Assembly (NCBI GenBank): GCA_034421015.1
Contig: DAOUKT010000013.1
Coordinates: 8,514-72,513, forward strand
Direction of reading: 5' to 3'
Length of the DNA: 64,000 nucleotides
Origin: DAOUJW01 sp034421015
Lineage (GTDB): Bacteria > Chloroflexota > Dehalococcoidia > Lucifugimonadales > UBA2985
The notes under the pieces were generated by a model that made no database searches, was not told where the DNA came from, and saw nothing but the letters and a program-made list of their open reading frames with translations. This document shows positions 23,886 to 32,359 of the stretch, in pieces (positions within the stretch are counted from its first letter, which is position 1; each line of letters begins with the position of its first letter). Position numbers and translations under genes: made by a program.

Positions 23886-25004
23886 ATGACAAACCAGGAA
23901 CAGGACAGGCTCCCTGACATTCTGGAAAAGGTCAGTGAGTTGGCCCGAAAGGCGTCAGGCGATGACTACCTGTACCGCGGAGAGCCTCAACGCTATAACG
24001 AAGTATCTTCGAGTCTTTTTCGGGAATATCCCGACATTGAGGCCGAGCGATTCAATATAGAAGTTGTACAACAGGAGATCCTCGACGAGGCCAAAAGGTT
24101 CACCCGCGAGACCAACGATGACTTTATCCTTGAGCAGCTTCAGCACTTTGGTTATCCTACCAACCAGATCGACTTCACCAAGGATTACCTTATTGCCCTC
24201 TTCTTTGCCTGTGACGGACACCCGGAGGAAGACGGACGGGTTATTCTGCTGAGCAAGGCGGGCCGCGACGACCTCAAAGAACCAAAAACTCCGGCGAACC
24301 GCGTCATTTCCCAGAAGAGCGTATTCGTGAGACCGTCAAGTGGATTTATTGAAGCTGAAGATGCCGTTGTTATACCCAAGACTCTGAAGAGACCCATCCT
24401 TGAGTACCTGGACAAGAACCATGGCGTAAATGCCCCGGCCCTTTTCAATGATATACACGGATTCATAAAATACTACACTGTTCATCGGAGTGCCTATGTG
24501 GACTTCCACACTGGCCTAACGTATGGGCGAAAAAAGGAATACAGCAAAGCTATAGAACACTTTAGCAAAGCCATCGAGCGCAACCCACAAATGTTCCCGG
24601 CTTATGTTAATCGAGGCATCGCATACCGGTTTATGGGTAATTACATCTCTGCGATTAGGGACCACGAAAAGGCAATAGAATTGAACCCAAATTCCCCCCA
24701 AGCCTATAACAGCAAGGGTGTTACTTACCGGCAACAAGGCAGATACGAACTTGCGATTCAGGACTTCACCAAGGCAATTGAATTGAATTCAGACTATGGC
24801 ACCGCCTATGGCAATCGAGGTTTGAGTTCGCTATTCTTGGGTGATTGGGGCAATGGCGAGTCAGACCTGTCTCGCGCACAGAGCCTAGGATTCAACATAG
24901 TTTCTGCTTTTTCCCGAGAGTTCGGCGGCGTCGCAGACTTTGAGCGGAATTTCAAAGTTCAATTTCCTGAAAACATTATGAAGATGCTTACGCATGAGCA
25001 GTGA
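23886..25004 (+). CDS. FRG-domain protein with C-terminal TPR repeats
   Basis: 372 residues from the ATG at 23886; a GTG at 23871 in the same frame is possible and neither has a clear ribosome-binding site. The N-terminal half shows the FRG pattern: YLYRGEPQRYNEVSSSLFRE, then LQHFGYPTNQIDFTKDYLIALFFACDG. The C-terminal part has three to four TPRs (EYSKAIEHFSKAIERNPQ, NYISAIRDHEKAIELNPN, RYELAIQDFTKAIELNS). The biochemical activity of FRG domains is not settled; they recur in accessory and defence-associated contexts. Base composition is clearly more AT-rich than ispG, which suggests transfer. Confidence 0.8.
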   Translation: MTNQEQDRLPDILEKVSELARKASGDDYLYRGEPQRYNEVSSSLFREYPDIEAERFNIEVVQQEILDEAKRFTRETNDDFILEQLQHFGYPTNQIDFTKDYLIALFFACDGHPEEDGRVILLSKAGRDDLKEPKTPANRVISQKSVFVRPSSGFIEAEDAVVIPKTLKRPILEYLDKNHGVNAPALFNDIHGFIKYYTVHRSAYVDFHTGLTYGRKKEYSKAIEHFSKAIERNPQMFPAYVNRGIAYRFMGNYISAIRDHEKAIELNPNSPQAYNSKGVTYRQQGRYELAIQDFTKAIELNSDYGTAYGNRGLSSLFLGDWGNGESDLSRAQSLGFNIVSAFSREFGGVADFERNFKVQFPENIMKMLTHEQ

Positions 25005-25059
25005 TGGCTAATGGAGTGCACAGATGGGTAGAGAACACCACTAGCGGGTGAGCAGCTCC

Positions 25060-26238
25060 ATGAAGGCACTTCCAAGCCAGACAATGCTGCCCTTTGCTAC
25101 GAGGATTGGTCTGGCCGTCTTGGTCATATCACTAATTTCAGCCTCTACTCCTACGCTTCCACGTGCTCTTGCACAAGATACCTCCGCGGACCGCGCCGCG
25201 TTGGTTGCGCTCTACAACGCCACAAATGGCCCAAACTGGAAGGATAATACAAACTGGCTGAGCGACGCGCCGATAAGCGAATGGTACGGCGTGACAACCA
25301 ACGCTGATGGCCGCGTAACTGAATTGTTCCTCTTTGATAACTGGCTGAATGGTGAGATACCGCCTGAGTTGGGCAATCTTACCAATCTGTCATTGCTGTG
25401 GCTCATGGATAACCGTCTGAGCGGGGAGATACCGCTCGAACTTAGCAAACTATCCAAACTTTCAGTCTTGGTTCTCTTAGGGAATCAATTGAGTGGGGAG
25501 ATACCTCCTGAACTAGTTAGACTCACAAACCTGACTTGGCTATCTCTTGATGCCAACCAACTGAGCGGGGAGATACCGCTGGAGTTATCCAAACTCACTA
25601 ACTTGGTCGACCTTGGCCTCTCGGAGAACCTTTTGAGCGGGGAGGTGCCACCGGAGTTGGCCAGCCTCTCCAAACTTGAAACTCTGGCGCTTAGCAACAA
25701 CCAGTTGACTGGGGAGATACCGTCAGAGGTGGGCAGCCTACTCAATTTGGCACACCTGTTCCTAAACAATAATCAGTTGAGCGGGGAGATACCATCTGAG
25801 TTGGGAAGCCTCACCAACTTGAGAGTGCTGTGGCTCTCGGAGAACCGTCTGAACGGGGAGATACCACCTGAGTTAAGTAATCTCTCCAAGCTGACAGTCC
25901 TGAATCTCGCAGGGAACCGATTGACTGGTTGCATTCCTCGTAGTTTGCAGACGGTACAGCACAATGACCTTACAGACCTCGGAATGCTGTTCTGTGGCGT
26001 GGAGGCTCCAACATCTGCGCCTACCCCAATCTCTACACCCATATCCACAGCCACAGCCGCGCCCGCGCCGACACCTACACCCTCTATTGAGAGGGGTTTC
26101 TTCTTCAACTCAAATCCCAGCCAGAGAACCCCGGAAACGGAGAGGTCTTTTAACCTCTTGGATCCGGTGACACTATCCCTGATCGGCATAATCCTGACCC
26201 TGATTGCCACCAGTATTCAACTCTTCAAAGGAAGGTAG
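25060..26238 (+). CDS. Secreted, membrane-anchored leucine-rich repeat protein
   Basis: 392 residues from the ATG at 25060, with a GTG at 25048 as an alternative. A signal peptide ends near PRALAQD. An LRR N-cap (DRAALVALYNATNGPNWKDNTNWL) is followed by about nine plant-type 24-residue LRRs of the form L-x-NxLSGEIPxELxxLxxLxxL. A Pro/Thr stalk (TPISTPISTATAAPAP) and a C-terminal helix (LLDPVTLSLIGIILTLIATSIQLF) with a basic tail end it. It is an extracellular recognition or adhesion scaffold; the ligand is unknown. Same overall plan as the proteins at both window ends. Confidence 0.88.
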   Translation: MKALPSQTMLPFATRIGLAVLVISLISASTPTLPRALAQDTSADRAALVALYNATNGPNWKDNTNWLSDAPISEWYGVTTNADGRVTELFLFDNWLNGEIPPELGNLTNLSLLWLMDNRLSGEIPLELSKLSKLSVLVLLGNQLSGEIPPELVRLTNLTWLSLDANQLSGEIPLELSKLTNLVDLGLSENLLSGEVPPELASLSKLETLALSNNQLTGEIPSEVGSLLNLAHLFLNNNQLSGEIPSELGSLTNLRVLWLSENRLNGEIPPELSNLSKLTVLNLAGNRLTGCIPRSLQTVQHNDLTDLGMLFCGVEAPTSAPTPISTPISTATAAPAPTPTPSIERGFFFNSNPSQRTPETERSFNLLDPVTLSLIGIILTLIATSIQLFKGR

Positions 26239-26240
26239 AG

Positions 26241-26873
26241 ATGACTGCCGCAGTTCGGATAGCGATAAATCTGTTGGTCGGCTTGCCGTTCTTCGTCACG
26301 GGCGTCCTTGCCCTCACAAACGAAGATATACCTTGGCAGGCGTCACTTGCAGTCATACTCGTCGGGGTATTCGTAGTCCTGGTAGGCGTGTACGTCAACA
26401 TACTGTCTCGACCTCGTCTGAACCCCATGTCGGATGAAGAAATACTCGTGCTGCGGCATCCATCAATGAAGCCTGCCTTCGTACGAATAGCCATGAGCGG
26501 TCCCTTTTTCGCGGCCTCCGGCTATATGCTGGAGTTCACGTTGCTGCCTTACGTCTATCCGTTCATCCCGTTCCTTATTGCCATGTACCTGTACTTCAGA
26601 GGAGTCATCAAGTATTGGATAAATCACCAGACTACTTACTACGTGACCAACCGCCGCGCAGTGCACATGTACCGATTCGCGTGGCTGGACACGACTGAGA
26701 TACCTGTGAATGCAATCAACTCCATCTCGGAGACCAGGAGCTTTGTTGAGATGATATCCGGCAGAGGAAGCGTGCAGGTAGCCAGCGGCATCGGCGCTCG
26801 TCACAAGGTGGGTATGCAGGAGATGGATAACCCTGGCCCGGTGGCAGAGACACTTCGCCAGCTAATGCCTTAA
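26241..26873 (+). CDS. Membrane protein with bacterial PH-like domain (DUF304/bPH2 type)
   Basis: 210 residues, 2 bases after the LRR gene stop, with GGAAGG upstream. Two N-terminal helices (RIAINLLVGLPFFVTGVLAL and SLAVILVGVFVVLVGVYVNIL), another hydrophobic pair near 85-115, then the bPH2 pattern YYVTNRRAVHMYRFAWLDTTEIPVNAINSI...GSVQVASG. The function of this family is not established; it may organise proteins at the membrane. Co-transcribed with the LRR gene by position. Confidence 0.75.
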   Translation: MTAAVRIAINLLVGLPFFVTGVLALTNEDIPWQASLAVILVGVFVVLVGVYVNILSRPRLNPMSDEEILVLRHPSMKPAFVRIAMSGPFFAASGYMLEFTLLPYVYPFIPFLIAMYLYFRGVIKYWINHQTTYYVTNRRAVHMYRFAWLDTTEIPVNAINSISETRSFVEMISGRGSVQVASGIGARHKVGMQEMDNPGPVAETLRQLMP

Positions 26874-26889
26874 GCGCCGCATGGGGTCG

Positions 26890-28980
26890 TTACAGCGGCA
26901 GAACAGTCACAGGCCCCGCGCCTGCATCCTCCGAGCCTTCAAGCTGAGCGGCTAGGTCGTCAGGCTCCGTGACGGGCAGCTGGCAGGCGTAGTTCTGGCA
27001 GACGTAGGCCGTCGGCATACCGGCCAGAGCCACCTTATCCTCCAGCAGTGGCAGGTCCCGCTCAAAGCCATCGGAGTCCGGGTCCAGGCCCATCACAACC
27101 TTGTTTGGCAGGTATCGATCGTGCACCGTGTCCAGCAGGGCCATTGTGCCGGCGTCCTCCGCCGACCCTACAATCGCTATCTCTCTGGGCGACGCCAGGT
27201 AGAAGTCCAGCGCGCCCAGCCAGTGGCCGAACCCCTCCGGCACGCGGGTCATGTAATCCCGCACCGACCTCAGGGCCGAGGCGGCCTTCCGCCCGAAGTC
27301 CGGCTCGTCCATGAAGATGTTCAGCCGCAGGAGCACGTCCGCCGCCGCCGAGCTTCCGCAGGGGACGGCGTTGTCGCTGAAGTCCCGGGGGCGGACAACC
27401 AGGGTCTCGTGGTCCGTGCCGGTGTCGTAGAAGACGCCGTCCTTTTCGTCCCAGAACAGGTCAATCATCTGCCGGGCCAGCGTGTCGGCCTCGCCCAGCC
27501 AGCGGGAGTCCAGGGTGGCCTCATACAGGGCCAGCAGCCCGTCGATGAGGTGGGCGTAGTCCTCCAGGTACGCCTTCAGCCTGGCCTCGCCGTCCTTGCA
27601 GGTGCGGAGCAGCCGCCCGCCGTCTCGCATGTTGGACAGGACGAAGTCGGCGTTGGCGACCGCCGCCTGCAGGTAGTCCTCGTGGCCGAGGACGACGGCG
27701 CCCAGGGCGAAGGCGTGCAGCATCAGGCCGTTCCAGGACGCCAGTATCTTGTCGTCCGTGGCGGGCGGAACGCGCTTTGCCCGCTCCGCAAAGAGCAGCC
27801 CCTTGCCGCGCTCCACCACCTCCGACAGCTCCTCCTCGGAGATGCCATGCTCCTGCGACACCTGGGACGGGCTCTTTGGCCGGTAGAGTATGCTCCGCCC
27901 CTCAAAGTTTCCCTCGTGGGTGACGCCGTAGAAGCTCTGCAGGATGCCGGCGTCTCGCGGCCCAAGGACGGCCTCCATCTCCCGGGGCGTCCAGACAAAG
28001 AACTTGCCCTCCTCGCCCTCGCTGTCGGCGTCCTGGGAGGAGTAGAAACCGCCGTCGGGGTGGGTCATCTCCCTCAGCACGTAGTCCAGGGTCTCCTCCG
28101 CAACCTCCCTGTACAGGTCATCACCTGTGGCCTGGTAGGCGTGGAGGTACAGGCGGCTGAGAAGGGCGTTGTCGTACAGCATCTTCTCAAAGTGGGGCAC
28201 CAGCCAGAATGGGTCGGTGGAGTAGCGATGGAACCCGCCTCCCAGCTGGTCGTAGATTCCGCCCCGTGCCATGCGCCTCAGCGTGGCCTCTACCATGCTT
28301 AGCGACTGGCGCTGTCCCGTCAGGAGGTGGTGGCGAAGGAGGAACTCCAGCACCATCGGCTGCGGGAACTTGGGCGCCGCGCCGAAGCCGCCGTGCTCCG
28401 GGTCAAAGTTTGCGCTCAGGCTGCCGAAGGCGGCGGTTAGTATGTCCCGGGTCAGTGGCTCCATTCCCTGGGCGGAGGCGACCGACCTCTGCATCGCCGC
28501 CGTGACCTGCTCCGCCGAACGCGCGATGTCGGGACGGCGGTCCCTGTAGGCTTCGGCCAGGGCCAGCAGCACCCTTGGGAAGCCGGGCATCCCTTGACGG
28601 TCGTCCGGCGGGAAGTATGTGCCTCCGTAGAACGGCTCCCCGGCCGGCGTGAGGAACATGGACATCGGCCATCCGCCGCGGCCTGTCATCGCCTGCACCG
28701 CGCCCATGTAGATCGAGTCCAGGTCCGGGCGCTCCTCCCGGTCCACCTTTATGTTGACGAAGCGCTCGTTCATTATCGCGGCGATTTCGTCGTTCTCGAA
28801 AGACTCTCGCTCCATGACGTGGCACCAGTGGCACGCCGAGTAGCCGATGCTGAGGAAGATTGGCTTGTCCTCCTCCCGGGCCTTCTGCAGGGCTTCCTCA
28901 CCCCAGGGGTACCAGTCCACGGGGTTATTGGCGTGCTGCACCAGGTAGGGGCTGGTCTCGTTGATAAGTCTGTTGGGCAT
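26890..28980 (-). CDS. YyaL/SPATA20-type thioredoxin-domain protein (DUF255)
   Basis: 696 residues. The N-terminal DUF255 thioredoxin-like domain opens NRLINETSPYLVQHANNPVDWYPWGEEAL and holds the CxxC motif SACHWCHVMERESFEN. The rest is an (alpha/alpha)6-barrel-like region resembling N-acylglucosamine epimerase folds, with GGIYDQLGGGFHRYSTD, HFEKMLYDNA and DGGFYSSQDADSEG. The family is widespread in bacteria and eukaryotes but its substrate is not known. Length is typical (about 680-700). Confidence 0.9.
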   Translation of the reverse strand: MPNRLINETSPYLVQHANNPVDWYPWGEEALQKAREEDKPIFLSIGYSACHWCHVMERESFENDEIAAIMNERFVNIKVDREERPDLDSIYMGAVQAMTGRGGWPMSMFLTPAGEPFYGGTYFPPDDRQGMPGFPRVLLALAEAYRDRRPDIARSAEQVTAAMQRSVASAQGMEPLTRDILTAAFGSLSANFDPEHGGFGAAPKFPQPMVLEFLLRHHLLTGQRQSLSMVEATLRRMARGGIYDQLGGGFHRYSTDPFWLVPHFEKMLYDNALLSRLYLHAYQATGDDLYREVAEETLDYVLREMTHPDGGFYSSQDADSEGEEGKFFVWTPREMEAVLGPRDAGILQSFYGVTHEGNFEGRSILYRPKSPSQVSQEHGISEEELSEVVERGKGLLFAERAKRVPPATDDKILASWNGLMLHAFALGAVVLGHEDYLQAAVANADFVLSNMRDGGRLLRTCKDGEARLKAYLEDYAHLIDGLLALYEATLDSRWLGEADTLARQMIDLFWDEKDGVFYDTGTDHETLVVRPRDFSDNAVPCGSSAAADVLLRLNIFMDEPDFGRKAASALRSVRDYMTRVPEGFGHWLGALDFYLASPREIAIVGSAEDAGTMALLDTVHDRYLPNKVVMGLDPDSDGFERDLPLLEDKVALAGMPTAYVCQNYACQLPVTEPDDLAAQLEGSEDAGAGPVTVLPL

Positions 28981-29095
28981 GTGCTTGCTCCGGGGAAGAT
29001 GGGTGCATTATATGCGGTTTGCAGGCGGGTAGGCTACCTGCGGGATGGAGCGCCTGGGCCGGTGGCCCTTCGGACACGAGGCGGTGTAGGGGCGC

Positions 29096-30082
29096 TCACC
29101 CGCTCCCGTACCTGCGCGTGTACGCCCTGAGCGCCTCTCTGTGCCGCGCCTCCTTCTCGTCCCTCAGGTGGTCTGTGCCCATGCCCAGCGCCGCGGCTTC
29201 GATATATTCAGCCGCGGCCTCAATCGGGGCGTACAGCCGCTGGGCCCACAGGCAGGTCTCGAAGCGCTGGGTGAACTCCGCGTCCGGCCGGCGCTGCAGC
29301 AGGTCTTCGAGGGACGCGTCGGGGTTCAGCTCCATAATTGGCTCCAGCAGTACGGCGAACTCCAGGGCCGGGTCTCCCAGGGCAAGATCGTCCCAGTCGA
29401 CAATGCGCAACCGGCCGTCGTCCGCGAGCAGGATGTTGCCCCGCCACAGGTCTCCGTGCACCGGCGAAGTAACACTTGCCGAGAACGCCTCCATTCCGGC
29501 GACCTCGGCCTCGACTCTGAGACTCTCATCTCGCATCCACCGGAGAGTGTCCCCTGACACAAAGTCGGGTGTCTGCGTCTCTATCATCGCCAGGTCCCTT
29601 CGGATCCTCCGCCTCCACACCCCGTTGAAATAGTCCTTGCACGCGCCATCCGGAGAGAATCGCCGGAGTTGCTTCCGCAGCTCTTCGTCCTCGTGCAGCC
29701 CGTGGACCATGTCGATCACCCCAGGAGCCAGGTGGGGTTGCGCGCCATATTCCCAGACGCGTCCGTGAATGTGCTCGCACAGGAGGCCGCTGAACTCCGT
29801 CCCCGGCACGTCGATCCAGTCCAACACTCGGGGCGCGCGATAACTCCCGTAAAGCATCTGGCCCAGGCTGTGCCACTTGCGCAGCTTGGCCAGATGGTCC
29901 GGGATGTGCGCCAGCTTCAGGTGGTACGCGACCTCGCCTTCGGAGATGGTGAAATAACGCCTGTGAAGGCTCCCGCCGTAGGACCTGTACTCGATGGTTA
30001 TGCCCTTCCCCTGCAGCCCGTAGCGCGGCGCGCTGCTGTCGAAGTGGTCACTGACTCTCTGGGCAAGCTGCTCCGGTTGCAT
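29096..30082 (-). CDS. Aminoglycoside phosphotransferase-like kinase
   Basis: 328 residues with the APH/choline-kinase active-site motifs: VHGDLWRGNILL (Brenner motif, with catalytic Asp and Asn) and LRIVDWDDLALGDPALEFAVLLE (metal-binding DWD). N-terminal kinase-lobe strands are weaker. Such proteins phosphorylate small molecules (sugars, choline, drugs); nothing in the context shows a resistance role. The start is the only ATG near, with no strong ribosome-binding site. Divergent from coaE. Confidence 0.75.
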   Translation of the reverse strand: MQPEQLAQRVSDHFDSSAPRYGLQGKGITIEYRSYGGSLHRRYFTISEGEVAYHLKLAHIPDHLAKLRKWHSLGQMLYGSYRAPRVLDWIDVPGTEFSGLLCEHIHGRVWEYGAQPHLAPGVIDMVHGLHEDEELRKQLRRFSPDGACKDYFNGVWRRRIRRDLAMIETQTPDFVSGDTLRWMRDESLRVEAEVAGMEAFSASVTSPVHGDLWRGNILLADDGRLRIVDWDDLALGDPALEFAVLLEPIMELNPDASLEDLLQRRPDAEFTQRFETCLWAQRLYAPIEAAAEYIEAAALGMGTDHLRDEKEARHREALRAYTRRYGSG

Positions 30083-30167
30083 ATCAGGGGTCTGCCGGAA
30101 GCGACGCCAAGTCGCTCAGGGGATGATCGTGTCTGCTCGCCATGCGCCCTGTGAGGCGTCGTTTTCC

Positions 30168-30196
30168 TTGACCGACCAAGGCTTGTATTATACAAT
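30168..30196 (+). promoter_or_regulatory. Promoter of coaE
   Basis: TTGACC (30168-30173), a 17-base spacer, and TACAAT (30191-30196). Transcription should begin near 30203, leaving a leader of only 8-23 bases depending on the start codon used. Confidence 0.7.
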
Positions 30197-30225
30197 CCTC
30201 TTTACGCGATATGAATGGGGGAAGT

Positions 30226-30840
30226 ATGGTAGTTATTGGGCTAGCTGGCGGGATTGGAACCGGAAAGAGCGAGGTGGCCCGCATTCTGGGAGAGTTGGGA
30301 GCGGCTGTTCTGGAGGCCGACAGGATGGGGCATGCGGTGTATCTTCCCGATACGGACGGATTCCGCGAAGTTGTGGCGACGTTCGGCGATGACGTTGTGG
30401 GAGAGAACGGGGAGATCGACCGGCGCGTTCTGGGATCAAAGGTGTTTGGAAACCCGGAGGCCATGGAGAAGCTGAACCAGATAGCGTGGCCCCGGATAAA
30501 GCAGATGCTGGCGGACGGCATCAAGGAGCAGCAGGCGGCCGGAGCGCAGGTAATCGTGATGGACGCTGCCATCATGATCGAGGCCGGCTGGACGGACCTC
30601 AGCGACGAAGTGTGGGTGACCTCCGCGCCCATCGAGCATGTGATACAGCGCGTGCAGGCCAGGAACAACCTGACGGAGGAGCAGATACGCTCCCGGGTGA
30701 ACTCCCAGATGTCGACCGAGGAACGCGTCAAGCACGCGCACGCCGTGGTGGAGAACGACGGCGGCCTTGAGGACCTGCAGAACAAGGTCAAGGAACTGTG
30801 GCAAAATCGACTGGTAAGCAAAGGCCTGGTAGGGGGGTAA
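30226..30840 (+). CDS. coaE: Dephospho-CoA kinase
   Basis: 204 residues from the ATG at 30226, preceded by GGGGGAAG. An in-frame ATG at 30211 would add five residues. The P-loop GLAGGIGTGKSEVARIL (5-21), the CoA-binding region LEADRMGHAVY, VLGSKVFGNPEAMEKLNQIAWPRI, and the lid-region VTSAPIEHVIQRVQARNNLTEEQIRSRVNSQM are all family typical. It phosphorylates dephospho-CoA in the last step of CoA synthesis. The stop is followed 1 base later by the AAA ATPase start, so both are in one operon. Confidence 0.93.
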   Translation: MVVIGLAGGIGTGKSEVARILGELGAAVLEADRMGHAVYLPDTDGFREVVATFGDDVVGENGEIDRRVLGSKVFGNPEAMEKLNQIAWPRIKQMLADGIKEQQAAGAQVIVMDAAIMIEAGWTDLSDEVWVTSAPIEHVIQRVQARNNLTEEQIRSRVNSQMSTEERVKHAHAVVENDGGLEDLQNKVKELWQNRLVSKGLVGG

Positions 30841-30841
30841 A

Positions 30842-31729
30842 ATGACCATTTACGATTCTTACACGTCTTACCGGGTGGAGGAGTACGTAATTCAGGAGGA
30901 GCCGTTCTATCTGCCAGTGTCGGACGAGATAGAGCTCTTTGAGGTGGCCTACCAGCAGAACCTGCCGGTGCTCCTGAAGGGGCCCACGGGCACGGGGAAG
31001 ACACGCTTTGTGGAGTACATGTCCTACCGGCTGGGTCGCCCCGTGACCAAGGTGACGCCTCAGCGCGGAAATGGACAGCAGGACGAGCAGAAGGGCATTC
31101 CTCTGATGACCATCGCCTGCCACGAGGACCTGACGGCCAGTGACCTGGTGGGCCGCTACCTGCTGGAGGGCGACGAGACTCGCTGGGTGGACGGGCCACT
31201 GGCCCGGGCAGTGAAGGCCGGCGCCATCTGCTACCTTGACGAGATCGTTGAGGCCAGGAAGGACACCACGGTCCTCATTCACCCCCTCACGGACCACCGC
31301 AGGATCCTGCCCATCGACAAGCGGGGTGAGGTGCTGGAGGCCCACGACGGATTCCAGCTTGTGGTCTCCTACAACCCGGGCTACCAGAGCGCGCTGAAGG
31401 ACCTGAAGCACAGCACGCGCCAGCGGTTCATGGCGATGGAGCTGACCCACCCGCCGGCTGACCTTGAAGCCAAGATCATCCAGCACGAGAGCGGCGTTTC
31501 AGAAGACGTCTCGGTCCAGCTGGCCAAGCTCGCCGAGAAGGCCCGGAACCTCAAGGACCACGGCCTCCAGGAGGGCGTTGGCACCAGGCTGCTCATCTAC
31601 GCCGGCAAGCTGATTGCCAAGGGCATCGCGCCCAGGCGGGCGTGCCAGGTGGCGGTGACCTGGGCCCTCACGGACGACCAGCAGGTGCAGCGCAGCGTGG
31701 ACGAGGTGGTCTACTCCATATTCGAGTAG
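30842..31729 (+). CDS. MoxR-group AAA+ ATPase, CbbQ/NorQ-like
   Basis: 295 residues: Walker A GPTGTGKT (47-54), Walker B AICYLDEI, sensor-1 VVSYNPGYQS, and an arginine-finger region LKHSTRQRFMAMEL. The sequence around LVGRYLLEGDETRWVDGPLARAVKAG is typical of the CbbQ/NirQ/NorQ subgroup, which remodels a target enzyme together with a VWA-domain partner. That partner is the large protein at 32360-35641. No Rubisco, nitric oxide reductase or other classical target is in the window. Confidence 0.9.
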   Translation: MTIYDSYTSYRVEEYVIQEEPFYLPVSDEIELFEVAYQQNLPVLLKGPTGTGKTRFVEYMSYRLGRPVTKVTPQRGNGQQDEQKGIPLMTIACHEDLTASDLVGRYLLEGDETRWVDGPLARAVKAGAICYLDEIVEARKDTTVLIHPLTDHRRILPIDKRGEVLEAHDGFQLVVSYNPGYQSALKDLKHSTRQRFMAMELTHPPADLEAKIIQHESGVSEDVSVQLAKLAEKARNLKDHGLQEGVGTRLLIYAGKLIAKGIAPRRACQVAVTWALTDDQQVQRSVDEVVYSIFE

Positions 31730-32352
31730 GGCTGTCCGGCAGAGAACGGACTGTCCAGGAGTTTGTCATAAACAAGCTAGAACTGGCTATAGATTCCATC
31801 AGGGAGTCCCTAAGCCAAGCCGAAGTTGTCGAACATGCCGAAGATCACGGCTTGACCTCCGCGGGTGTTCTGCTCCTGCTATACCCCAAGGATGGGGAGC
31901 TTCGCATACTGCTCAACAAGCGCACGAACCAGGTTGAGCATCACAAGGGAGAGATTTCCTTTCCGGGCGGCGCCCGGGACCCGGAAGACGAGTCCCTTCT
32001 GGACACCGCCCTGAGGGAGACACAGGAGGAGATGGGCATTCTGCGGCAGGACGTGGACGTCATCTGTCCGCTGAGCCAGGTCTCCACCAGGAGCGGGTTT
32101 GCCATCTCCCCATTTGTGGGGACGATTCCCCCAGGCTACCCATTCGCCTCCAGCAACCTGGAGGTGGCCGAGATCCTGGAGGTCCCACTGGCGGGACTCC
32201 TCAATCCGGCGAATTTGCAGGAGCGGGTGAGCGTCCGGGACGACGTGCCGGTTGTTGACCTTGCCTATGCCTACGGAGAGCACCTTATTTGGGGCGCGAC
32301 GGCCCGTATTTTGACCCAGTTTCTGGGGCTTGTGGCCCCAGCTATGCGGTAG
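31642..32352 (+). CDS. Nudix hydrolase, CoA pyrophosphatase-like (start uncertain)
   Basis: The Nudix fold is clear from about 31852 onward: SAGVLLLLYPKDGELRILLNKRT, HHKGEISFPGGARDPEDESLLDTALRETQEEMGI (the CoA-pyrophosphatase form of the Nudix box, with GG, REx2EExG), and STRSGFAISPFVG. Such enzymes hydrolyse CoA and oxidised CoA to phosphopantetheine and 3',5'-ADP; the nearby coaE fits CoA turnover. The start is not resolved. In this frame the only GTG/ATG is at 31642, inside the AAA gene. A CTG at 31732 or a TTG at 31852 are other options. Confidence 0.75.
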   Translation: MPGGGDLGPHGRPAGAAQRGRGGLLHIRVGLSGRERTVQEFVINKLELAIDSIRESLSQAEVVEHAEDHGLTSAGVLLLLYPKDGELRILLNKRTNQVEHHKGEISFPGGARDPEDESLLDTALRETQEEMGILRQDVDVICPLSQVSTRSGFAISPFVGTIPPGYPFASSNLEVAEILEVPLAGLLNPANLQERVSVRDDVPVVDLAYAYGEHLIWGATARILTQFLGLVAPAMR

Positions 32353-32359
32353 GTGAATT

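Noticed and set aside
27121..28302. Plus-strand open frame opposite the YyaL-type gene
   Set aside because: Antisense shadow, low-complexity translation, no start signals.
29096..30082. Antibiotic-resistance gene from the APH-like kinase
   Set aside because: The Brenner and DWD motifs only define the kinase fold; many such proteins act on sugars or choline and nothing nearby indicates resistance.
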